Shown: positions 57,340 through 64,000 of the stretch, in pieces
Layout of the letters: each line of letters starts with the position of its first letter
Numbering within the stretch: position 1 is the stretch's first letter
Origin: Pyrinomonadaceae bacterium MAG19_C2-C3
Lineage (GTDB): Bacteria; Acidobacteriota; Blastocatellia; Pyrinomonadales; Pyrinomonadaceae
DNA: 64,000 nt
Direction of reading: 5' to 3'
Assembly: GCA_024330265.1 (NCBI GenBank)
Contig: JANDLT010000018.1
Span: 1 to 64,000 of the forward strand
Made by a program: the position numbers and the translations under genes
The notes under the pieces: model-generated
Database searches by the model: none
The model's input: the letters and a program-made list of their open reading frames with translations, nothing else
Told to the model about the DNA's origin: nothing

Positions 57340-57470
57340 TCAGATATTTGGGTCACGCGCGGTATTTTGATTCAACGGCAAGCGCGTAGTCACGAACGAT
57401 GTTTGGTCGGCACGTCACACTGCCGGAGCAATATAGCCGCGATTTTCGGCGGAAGCGACCAAGACTACTT
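57340..57470 (-). pseudogene. GlcG/HbpS-like gene remnant 2
   Basis: The minus-strand translation reads VLVASAENRGYIAPAV-stop-RADQTSFVTTRLPLNQN then TARDPNI-stop. It aligns with LIASAGSRGYVAPAERRADQIIVRDTRLPFVKF and PRNPNL at the end of the intact GlcG-like protein. An internal TGA and altered residues show decay. It sits between DUF4331 copies 4 and 3, the same relative place as remnant 1. Confidence 0.82.
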
Positions 57471-57484
57471 GAGTCGCTTCCGCC
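57448..57484. other. 12-bp hairpin after DUF4331 copy 4
   Basis: GGCGGAAGCGAC (57448-57459) pairs exactly with GTCGCTTCCGCC (57473-57484), 5 bases past the copy 4 stop codon. There is no U-run, so it may be an mRNA 3'-end or processing hairpin rather than a terminator. Confidence 0.6.
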
Positions 57485-57488
57485 GCTC

Positions 57489-58712
57489 CTAGTTGCGCGT
57501 TTGGTCGTCTACAACTCCGGGTTCGCGCGGTTGGTGCGATAAGCCGAAGAACGGGAACGTATTGGTGAACGGAACGTCGTTAGCGTTGGCGTTGTCGGTG
57601 GTGACGGCTCCATTAGTAATGACGGTCAGCAATGTATCAACCACGTCGTCGCCAAGTCGTCGCCCGTTCGGAAAGGCAGCTTGTGCATTACTACCACCGC
57701 CGTCGCCTTGATTCGGAATGCCGAGATTAAGGCGGACGAAATCACCGCGTGTGACGGCGATGGACGCGAGCAAGTTGATATTAGCGTCAGGCGTGCCGAG
57801 CGCGCGAAGCGTCCCCACGATGGAATTGGCAAACCTGCCCGCCGCGTCGTCTCGCGTGGCAGCCAAGTTGTGTTCGTCTTTGCGGTTAAACGGGATGAGC
57901 GCGACGTTCACCGCCGGAGTCGCAACGCGATCAACTTGGTTGGTAATACTACTAACAGCACCGCGCAACGTTTTCCGACCTTTAGGAAAAGTCGTTGTTC
58001 GACTCGTCACGACTTCAACGCCGAACTCGTTGTTGGCGGTGGGTTGAAACATCGAAATCGGAAAGCTGAAAGCGATGGCGAGAACGTTGTATCCGGCGAA
58101 GGTGTCGCGTCCGCGATTGAGGGCGGCAGGATTAGGCGCACCAGAGGTGACCGAATCAACGAACCGCCGAAAGCCCGGAATGTCGAAGCGGAAGGGGTCG
58201 TCAACGAGTCCGGCGTAGAACCGTACACCCGTCGCCTGATCCATTGTGATGACGCGCTGGGGTGCGGTTGTATCCAGTGATGCCGGAGTGGTCGGAGCGG
58301 TGAAGGTCGTGCCGTCCATCAAGGTCACGGTCGCGGTTTGCGGCGTCGAGGTCGCTGTCGCTCCCACCTTACGACTAAATCTGACATCAATAAATTTGTC
58401 AGGCGTGGCATCGCCCGTCATCTCCAGATTGAAGCGATAGCGCAAGCCCGGATCGAAGATGCCGAAGTTGACGGCTTCTCCGGGAACGATGAAACCATTG
58501 ACGGTCACCATCAAGATGACGCGGGTATTGTCGTTCGGGTCGAGGAAAGAATATACGTCAGCCAAATCTCCGGCGCGGTCAAGCGACGGTATCGGTGAAT
58601 CGCCGTGGTCGGCGGCTTCAATCGGAACATGGGTCGTGAAAAACAAAGTGATGGCGACAATCACCGCGAGCGAGATAGTCATCGCAAAGTGGCGGCGGGT
58701 AAAGCGAGACAT
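57489..58712 (-). CDS. DUF4331 family protein, copy 4
   Basis: The 407-residue protein starts at ATG 58712, where AAAGG has proper spacing; an ATG two codons earlier is too close. It has a signal/anchor FAMTISLAVIVAITLFFTTHVPIEA, the hallmark ADHGDSPIPSLDRAGDLADVYSFLDPNDNTRVILMVT and an RDTFAGYNVLAIAFSFPISMFQ block. The usual C-terminus PHQPREPGVVDDQTRN is missing only the first residue (SHQPREP). It is the copy nearest the intact GlcG-like gene and separated from it by a 25-bp hairpin. Confidence 0.88.
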   Translation of the reverse strand: MSRFTRRHFAMTISLAVIVAITLFFTTHVPIEAADHGDSPIPSLDRAGDLADVYSFLDPNDNTRVILMVTVNGFIVPGEAVNFGIFDPGLRYRFNLEMTGDATPDKFIDVRFSRKVGATATSTPQTATVTLMDGTTFTAPTTPASLDTTAPQRVITMDQATGVRFYAGLVDDPFRFDIPGFRRFVDSVTSGAPNPAALNRGRDTFAGYNVLAIAFSFPISMFQPTANNEFGVEVVTSRTTTFPKGRKTLRGAVSSITNQVDRVATPAVNVALIPFNRKDEHNLAATRDDAAGRFANSIVGTLRALGTPDANINLLASIAVTRGDFVRLNLGIPNQGDGGGSNAQAAFPNGRRLGDDVVDTLLTVITNGAVTTDNANANDVPFTNTFPFFGLSHQPREPGVVDDQTRN

Positions 58713-58736
58713 AAACATTACCTTTCTGTTGTAGAA

Positions 58737-58800
58737 CGTAAATCGTGCTGAACGGTGATTAAAGGAATGTTCTTCTAATCACCGTTCAGCACGATTTACG
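58737..58800. other. Perfect 25-bp hairpin between GlcG-like gene and DUF4331 copy 4
   Basis: Arms 58737-58761 and 58776-58800 are perfectly complementary with a 14-base loop. There is no flanking U-run on either strand. It lies 7 bases after the GlcG-like stop codon and 24 bases before the DUF4331 ATG. It could partially terminate, stabilise or separate expression of the two genes. Confidence 0.8.
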
Positions 58801-58807
58801 CACGGCT

Positions 58808-60724
58808 CTATAAATTAGGATTGCGCGGAAACTTAACAAACGGCAAGCGTGTGTCGCGGACGATGATCTGGTCGGCACGACGCTCTGCCGGAGCGACATA
58901 GCCGCGACTTCCGGCGGAAGCAATCAGGTCGTCTTGATCAATCCCGTCGCCCGAAATGCCGATAGCTCCGACGAGTTCGCCGTTCTTGAACAGCGGCACA
59001 CTGCCTGCGAAGATTTGCAAACCGCCCGGTGCGATGTCAGAGCAACGGACGTTCTGCCCGGCGATGGCGCGCTCAAGATTGCGCTTGATTAAATCGAGTT
59101 GTAAGCCGACGTTGAACACGCTCCATTCACCGAACGGCGTGCTTAAAGGTCCGGGCGCGATGGGAAGCTCGTCGCTGACATCAATACCGTCTGGATAAAA
59201 CGGGCGATGAAGAAAGCCTATCGCGCGGTCGCTGAAAACAAAGCTGCCGTCGAACATAACACCGTCGGCGGCGGAGCGGTCAATGTATGAACCGAGTCCG
59301 GCAGCACGCACTCTGCTTCCGGCGTTGGCGGTGGAAAAGAAAGCGGCGGTGCGGGCTTTTTGAACCGAAACATCGAAGCCGAAAACGGGCGCGTCCGCCG
59401 TGCGGAAGATGCCAAGCACGCGCCCTTCCGTATCAACGACGGAGATTGAGACGCGCGCCGAACTTCCCAACGGTCGTCGAATCGCGGCGCGTGTGCGCGA
59501 AGCCTGTTCCGCCCCTTGCCTGAGAATCGTCGTCACATCGCTTGCCGTCAAACTGTTGGCGGTGACGGTGGGACTCGCGCGGATGGCAAAGCGATTACTG
59601 AATTGCCCTTGCACAGTGCCGAGTGTCGCGGGTGAGAAATCCGATACTTGCGCTCCGCGAATCGGAAACAACGGATTGATGTTGCCCGCGAGCGAGCCGA
59701 AGGGTTGCGGCGTGGGCGTCGGCGGGTTGGTGACATTGATGTAGGGAAGGCGCACGCCGTCAACGAGAATCGTGTCGCCGCGAATCTGCGGCGGCGGTTC
59801 AAATCCGCGCACCGCACCGGCGGCGATGATTTCTTCAGGCGGTAGTTCTTCATCAATCGAGTTGCGGTCAACCGTGTAAAGCCCGTCGCCTTCGACCGCG
59901 ATGCCGCCGACCGCGACGCCGTTTTTATACAACGGCAAGCCGCCCGGATCGCCCGCGATGCCGAGCGGCAGGGCAGGACGTTTGATGTCGGTGCATGGCA
60001 GGGATGAGAACTGCACGCCGAAGAGCGGACCGCCGGGACGATTCTCGCCGACCGGGCCCATCGGGATGTGTTCCTGAATAATGAATCCGGCGGTGCGCGA
60101 CGTGAAGGCATTGCCGGTCGTCGAGAAGAAAGCCGCCGTGCCAGCTTTGGAAATCGCGGCAAACGACGACGGAGCAATCGTGCCGTTCAAACCGATGTCA
60201 ACTAGCCCAAGCGAATTGGTCGGGCGAATCTCTCCCGTACCGCCATTGAGTTGTGTCATCGGCGGCGCGCCGGGCATCGCAAACACGCCGAGCGGGTTGC
60301 CTTCGCGGTCAACGACGGCGATGGTCACGGGCAAGTTTTGCGTGAGCGCGACCGAGTAAGCCTGCGCGATGACAAGCCGCACATCATCGGCGGTCAATGT
60401 TCCGGCGGTCATCGTCACGCCGCCCGTCGGCATCACTTCCGCGTCGCCCAAATCGTTCACTACCAGACTGTCCATGCGCGTCGTCGGAGTCGCCTGACGG
60501 CTTCGCAAAGCGCGCCCTTTGCGGCGCGACGTTGATGTTGGAGCGGAAGGTGAGGAGGGCGGCGTCGCGTTGGCGTAAAGGCGTGTTTGCGCCCGGACGG
60601 TTGAAACGTGAATCGGCATGATGCCGCTTAACGCGAAGGTCAAACAACCGACGACACAAGCGAAGCGGCGCATCTGTATTTTCATGAAACTTTTCATAGC
60701 GACATCAAACATCGAATTATTCAT
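58808..60724 (-). CDS. Secreted protein with two GlcG/HbpS-like (haem-degrading-like) domains
   Basis: The 638-residue protein has a signal peptide (CVVGCLTFALSGIMPIHVSTVRAQ; start ATG 60724 with CCGGAAAA upstream, although ATG 60685 also fits). Two GlcG/HbpS-type domains follow. The first begins LTADDVRLVIAQAYSVAL with VTIAVVDREGNPLGVFAMPGAP. The second begins LTASDVTTILRQGAEQAS with VSISVVDTEGRVLGIFRTADAP and KARTAAFFSTANAG. Each ends with a PLFKNGxxVGxIxxxGDG segment. HbpS binds haem and senses redox stress in Streptomyces; haem binding here is inference. It is the first gene of the DUF4331 run. Confidence 0.85.
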   Translation of the reverse strand: MNNSMFDVAMKSFMKIQMRRFACVVGCLTFALSGIMPIHVSTVRAQTRLYANATPPSSPSAPTSTSRRKGRALRSRQATPTTRMDSLVVNDLGDAEVMPTGGVTMTAGTLTADDVRLVIAQAYSVALTQNLPVTIAVVDREGNPLGVFAMPGAPPMTQLNGGTGEIRPTNSLGLVDIGLNGTIAPSSFAAISKAGTAAFFSTTGNAFTSRTAGFIIQEHIPMGPVGENRPGGPLFGVQFSSLPCTDIKRPALPLGIAGDPGGLPLYKNGVAVGGIAVEGDGLYTVDRNSIDEELPPEEIIAAGAVRGFEPPPQIRGDTILVDGVRLPYINVTNPPTPTPQPFGSLAGNINPLFPIRGAQVSDFSPATLGTVQGQFSNRFAIRASPTVTANSLTASDVTTILRQGAEQASRTRAAIRRPLGSSARVSISVVDTEGRVLGIFRTADAPVFGFDVSVQKARTAAFFSTANAGSRVRAAGLGSYIDRSAADGVMFDGSFVFSDRAIGFLHRPFYPDGIDVSDELPIAPGPLSTPFGEWSVFNVGLQLDLIKRNLERAIAGQNVRCSDIAPGGLQIFAGSVPLFKNGELVGAIGISGDGIDQDDLIASAGSRGYVAPAERRADQIIVRDTRLPFVKFPRNPNL

Positions 60725-61081
60725 CGAATTATTTTCCGGTTTCGAGGTTGAGAAGTAATCGGTTGTGCATGTATGTGGCGAGGACATGCGGGAAGCGCGA
60801 AGCACAACAAGCATTCAAACTGTGGAGTGAGAATGTAATCACCAATCGGCTTACGGTCAAGTACCCGTGCATCGTTTGTCAAACTTTCCGGCGACCACTA
60901 ATGCGAAGCTTAATCGCACCCGCATAAATTGTTTGGCGAAGCGGTTGCGACAGGTCATCATCTTATGGTAAAAGGCATCTCACTCTGAAGACATTCCTCA
61001 CTAAATTCAGAGTGCTGCTTGGCAATCATCACCTCGTCGCTTCAAGCTTTTCAGATAAACTTCGCTGACGGTACTTGCTCA
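60725..61081. other. Divergent promoter region with a 9-bp hairpin
   Basis: This stretch of about 360 bases separates the GlcG-like gene from the plus-strand surface protein gene. CACTCTGAA (60981-60989) pairs with TTCAGAGTG (61006-61014) in the plus-strand leader. No RNA gene or ORF with support is visible. Confidence 0.5.
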
Positions 61082-63274
61082 ATGCAATCAGTGATTTCCC
61101 CCCGATTCGTCGCGTCGCTGGCGATAGTGTTCACGCTTACCGCCGCACCCGTTGTGCGTCCGCGTACCCACTCGTCGCACACCACCACATCATCATCACT
61201 CACAAGCTTGATGTTCGCCGACGTTCGCGGACAACTGATGGGCGTTATTCGTGACGTGAAAACCAATCCGGTAGCAAACATCGAAGTCATGGCTACCAAT
61301 CAGGTGACGGGCGAGAAAACGCGCACCACAACCGACGGGCAAGGTCGTTATACTTTGCGACTCGATCCGGGTGCGTATCGCATCAACGTCGAACTCTTTA
61401 ACGCTTCCAACCCGGAAGCCGAACGCCTTCAAGTTTTTGAGCAAGAACAGGTCATCGTCGGGAAGACCGGCGGCGACATGCCGCTTGACATCACGCTCAG
61501 ACGGCGTGCGCTTCCCGCCAACTCGCCGCTCATAAACAGTGAATTGCCGCGCGGTCAAGGCTTCGAGCCGTTGGGGGCGGCGGGTGATGAATCCGTCGAG
61601 TCGCGCCCGCAAACCGAACCCGACCGCCGCGAAGTCCGCGACCGCTTCCGCATAGGCTTTCCCGAATACGACCGTTACGGCGACCGTGGGCGGCGCGGGC
61701 GCGACATTCCGTTTCGCAAAGGTCGCTTTATTGACCCGTACAATCAGAGCGTCATCAAAGGCGATTTCCCGTTTATCGGCAATAACTACTTTATGATTCT
61801 CGGCGGTTCGTCAGCCGCGACCGTCGAACTGCGCCGCACGCCGACGCCTTCCGGTGCCAGCGCGGATGAACCGGGAAGTGCCGAGTTCTTCGGTCAACCC
61901 GAAGCCCTCGCCGTGATTCATACTGTGCAACTCAACTTCGAGTTTTTCAAAGGCGATACGGTGTTTCGCCCGCGTTCGTTCGCGTTCAAATTCTCACCGA
62001 CGTTCTCTATACCGAACTTCGTCAACGCCCGCGAGCGCGGCGTCCTCAACATTGACCCGCGACGCGGCACGAACCGCACCGATTTACACGCTTCGTTTGA
62101 AGAAGCTTTCGGTGAAGTCAAGTTAATGGATGTCAACGAGAATTATGACTTCGTGTCGGTGCGCGCCGGAATCCAACCGTTCGTTTCCGATTTTCGCGGG
62201 TTTATCTTTTCCGATAATAATCTCGCCGCGCGTCTGTTCGGTGGTTTCGACAACAACCGTTACCAGTTTAACGCCGCCGCCTTCACGATGCTTGAGAAGG
62301 ATACCAACAGCGGATTGAATAGTTTCAAAGGACGCCGCCAGAACGTCTATATCGCCAACCTGTTTCGTCAGGACACGTTCCGCAAAGGCTATGCGATTCA
62401 GGGCAGCCTGCTTTACAACGACGACCGCGGCGGAGTCGAGTTCGATAAGAACGGCTTTCTCGTGCGCCCGAACCCGCTCGGTGATTTCCAGCTTAATCGC
62501 GTTCAAGTCGGCTACGTCGGTTTCAACGGCGACGGTCACTTAGGGATTTTGAATCTCACCAATTCTTACTATTTCGCGTTCGGCAACGAAACGCATAACC
62601 CGATTGCCGGGCGCGGCGTCAAAGTGCGTTCGCATATGGCGGCGGTCGAGGCTTCGATTGACCGCGACTATCTACGCTTTCGCGCGTCGGCGTTCTTTAC
62701 TTCCGGCGACAAAGACCCGACCGATGACCGTGCGACCGGCTTCGACGCGATTTTCGACGACCCGAATTTTATCGGCGGTCAATTCTCATACTGGAATCGC
62801 AACGGCATACGCCTCACGCAAACCGGCGTCGGTTTAGTTCAACCCAACAGCCTGATTCCTTCTTTGCGCTCAAGCAAATCGCAGGGACAGTCGAACGCCG
62901 TCAACCCCGGCATCACGATTCTAAATCTCGGACTCGATGCCGAAATCACACAGAAAATCAAAGCCATCGCCAACGTCAGTTACTTGCGCTTCAATCAAAC
63001 CGAAGCCTTGAAGCTTGTGCTGTTTCAACCGCAGGTTCGCAAAGACATCGGCTTCGATTACTCAATCGGCGTCGCGTATCGCCCGTTTTTGAACAACAAC
63101 GTCACGTTCAATTTCGGTGCGGCGACGCTCACCAACGGGCGCGGTTTGCGCGACATCTTCACCGACCAATCGCGTAACTGCCCGGTTGAAGTCACGGACT
63201 ATTGCGCGCCGCAAGTCATCAACCCGCGCAAGCCGATGTACACCCTTTTCGTCAACACGAGGTTTCTTTTCTAA
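61082..63274 (+). CDS. Outer-membrane-type protein with N-terminal carboxypeptidase-regulatory-like domain
   Basis: The 730-residue protein has a signal peptide (FVASLAIVFTLTAAPVV). A CarboxypepD_reg-like beta domain follows (VRGQLMGVIRDVKTNPVANIEVMATN, then TTDGQGRYTLRLDPGAYRI). A long region rich in alternating aromatic/polar residues and Arg/Asn-rich loops is typical of beta-barrels, ending YTLFVNTRFLF with a terminal Phe. A canonical TonB box or plug is not evident, so it differs from most SusC/TonB receptors. The start ATG 61082 is at the signal peptide; a TTG at 61019 extends the frame. The TAA stop is the target duplication of the 175-bp element. It is divergent from the DUF4331 run. 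Confidence 0.7.
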   Translation: MQSVISPRFVASLAIVFTLTAAPVVRPRTHSSHTTTSSSLTSLMFADVRGQLMGVIRDVKTNPVANIEVMATNQVTGEKTRTTTDGQGRYTLRLDPGAYRINVELFNASNPEAERLQVFEQEQVIVGKTGGDMPLDITLRRRALPANSPLINSELPRGQGFEPLGAAGDESVESRPQTEPDRREVRDRFRIGFPEYDRYGDRGRRGRDIPFRKGRFIDPYNQSVIKGDFPFIGNNYFMILGGSSAATVELRRTPTPSGASADEPGSAEFFGQPEALAVIHTVQLNFEFFKGDTVFRPRSFAFKFSPTFSIPNFVNARERGVLNIDPRRGTNRTDLHASFEEAFGEVKLMDVNENYDFVSVRAGIQPFVSDFRGFIFSDNNLAARLFGGFDNNRYQFNAAAFTMLEKDTNSGLNSFKGRRQNVYIANLFRQDTFRKGYAIQGSLLYNDDRGGVEFDKNGFLVRPNPLGDFQLNRVQVGYVGFNGDGHLGILNLTNSYYFAFGNETHNPIAGRGVKVRSHMAAVEASIDRDYLRFRASAFFTSGDKDPTDDRATGFDAIFDDPNFIGGQFSYWNRNGIRLTQTGVGLVQPNSLIPSLRSSKSQGQSNAVNPGITILNLGLDAEITQKIKAIANVSYLRFNQTEALKLVLFQPQVRKDIGFDYSIGVAYRPFLNNNVTFNFGAATLTNGRGLRDIFTDQSRNCPVEVTDYCAPQVINPRKPMYTLFVNTRFLF

Positions 63275-63449
63275 GCTCGACTTTATCCATTTTGGAAACA
63301 GGGAACGTAAATAAAAGACTTAGCGTCACGATTATTCGCCAGACTTTTTGAATGTCAGTCAAAAAGTGGACATTCAAAAAGTCTGACGTTGAAAACAAAA
63401 GACTTATGCCATCGGTGTTTCGGCTTCCTAAAAATGGATAAAGTCGAGC
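63275..63449 (+). mobile_element. 175-bp MITE-like element, copy 2
   Basis: This is the reverse complement of 2814-2988 with one visible mismatch. Terminal repeats start GCTCGACTTTATCC, and TAA lies on both flanks (63272-63274, the upstream gene's stop codon, and 63450-63452). Relative to the upstream gene the orientation is the same as copy 1 relative to kynU. The rest of 63453-63531 is the leader of the RDD gene with no other feature. Confidence 0.85.
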
Positions 63450-63531
63450 TAAAGACGTTGACGTTCAATTTATCGCCACGCGCGATTTGCTTCGTGACTA
63501 CTTCATCACGGATTCATTACGGGACTTGCAA

Positions 63532-64000
63532 ATGAGTCATAACCTCGAATCGGAAACCACGCCGCCGGACCCGAATCATGGGGAAAATTTCGGTTACAGC
63601 GCGACCGGGTATGCCAACTCGGAAACCGCGCCCGCCGAGTACGCGACGTTCGGGCAACGACTTCTCGCCCTGATTGTGGATAGTCTTATTATTGCGTTTG
63701 CCTACTACGCTATCGTCGGCATCTTGAGTGTTTTTGGTTTTGCATCTTTCTCACAAGAAGATACTTATAGCTTAACTGCGAGGGATGTTGAAGGTTTGCT
63801 CATCGGCTGGCTCTACGAAGCCGTGATGATGAGTTCGCATCGTCAGGGGACTTTCGGCAAAATGGCGTTCGGTATCAAAGTCACGGATATGAACGGCAAC
63901 CGCATCTCGTTCGGCAGGGCGACGGCGCGCCACTTCGCCAAATACATTTCCGGCGTCATCTGTCTCGCAGGCTATTTCGTCGCGCTCTTTACACAGCGCA
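63532..64000 (+). CDS. RDD family membrane protein (runs off the window)
   Basis: The first 156 residues are visible, starting MSHNLESETTPPDPNHG. The RDD hallmark ATFGQRLLALIVDSLIIAF has the Arg and Asp that name the family (R in GQRLLA, D in VDSL). A first transmembrane helix (IIAFAYYAIVGILSVFGF) and the conserved QGTFGKMAFGIKVTDMNGNRISFGRATARHF block follow, and then a second helix (YISGVICLAGYFVALF). RDD proteins are small membrane proteins, some linked to ion transport. The end lies beyond base 64000. The start is at ATG 63532; no strong ribosome site is visible. Confidence 0.88.
   Translation, partial: MSHNLESETTPPDPNHGENFGYSATGYANSETAPAEYATFGQRLLALIVDSLIIAFAYYAIVGILSVFGFASFSQEDTYSLTARDVEGLLIGWLYEAVMMSSHRQGTFGKMAFGIKVTDMNGNRISFGRATARHFAKYISGVICLAGYFVALFTQR

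Noticed and set aside
1-64000. CRISPR array
   Set aside because: No regularly spaced direct repeats with unique spacers were seen; the repeated words are irregular and palindromic.
1-64000. tRNA or rRNA genes
   Set aside because: Intergenic gaps were read for T-loop and acceptor patterns and rRNA motifs; none was convincing, although short or atypical tRNAs could be missed by eye.

Overview
The window is a gene-dense bacterial chromosome segment of roughly 55% GC by eye. It carries about 52 recognisable protein-coding genes, three pseudogenes, and no rRNA or tRNA gene that I can see. No phylogenetic marker gives the host directly. The gene mix points to Acidobacteriota, most likely class Blastocatellia (inference, moderate confidence): BshA/BshB1 bacillithiol enzymes, a PrkA/YeaH/SpoVR set, system II cytochrome c maturation beside multihaem cytochromes, DUF4331 proteins, Uma2-type nucleases, and alaS next to recX.

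Layout. 0-9 kb: a tryptophan-catabolism set on the minus strand (kynureninase-like enzyme, tryptophan 2,3-dioxygenase, a copper-amine-oxidase-like protein), a Uma2 nuclease, endonuclease III, and bacillithiol genes bshA and bshB1 around an Nfu-type Fe-S carrier. 9-16 kb: a lipid kinase, three small membrane-stress proteins in an operon, a 3D-domain cell-wall protein with a structured leader, a GT2 glycosyltransferase and an asparaginase. 16-22 kb: a membrane protein, a degenerate REC-GGDEF-REC protein, a lytic transglycosylase, an ORF-less IS200/IS605-like element, a peptidoglycan-binding protein, a thioesterase and a broken FkbM methyltransferase. 22-28 kb: alaS, recX, a DUF433 plus zinc-ribbon protein and truB. 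28-36 kb: prkA, yeaH and spoVR with other genes interleaved. 36-42.5 kb: pyrophosphatase, carotenoid desaturase, a spermidine-synthase-like membrane protein and dihydrofolate reductase. 42.6-50.2 kb: three multihaem c-type cytochromes (4, 9 and 9 CXXCH motifs), a secreted protein, and the CcsA/ResC and ResB maturation pair. 50.5-63.3 kb: TPR proteins and a serial duplication of a DUF4331 plus GlcG/HbpS-like gene pair. It now has four DUF4331 genes, one intact GlcG-like gene and two decayed GlcG remnants. A surface beta-barrel-like protein faces it. The window ends inside an RDD membrane protein.

The most unusual content is non-coding. (i) Two nearly identical 175-bp elements with about 19-bp terminal inverted repeats lie 60 kb apart. 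Each is inserted exactly at the TAA stop codon of a different gene, with TAA apparently duplicated on the far side. (ii) Many gene ends carry long perfect hairpins of 15-29 bp built from reiterated short words. Each locus uses a different word, and the repeats often run into stop codons or coding ends. (iii) A 330-bp element has two matching IS200/IS605-style end hairpins and an internal structured region resembling an omega-RNA. (iv) A G-rich structured segment with its own strong terminator lies downstream of the asparaginase gene.
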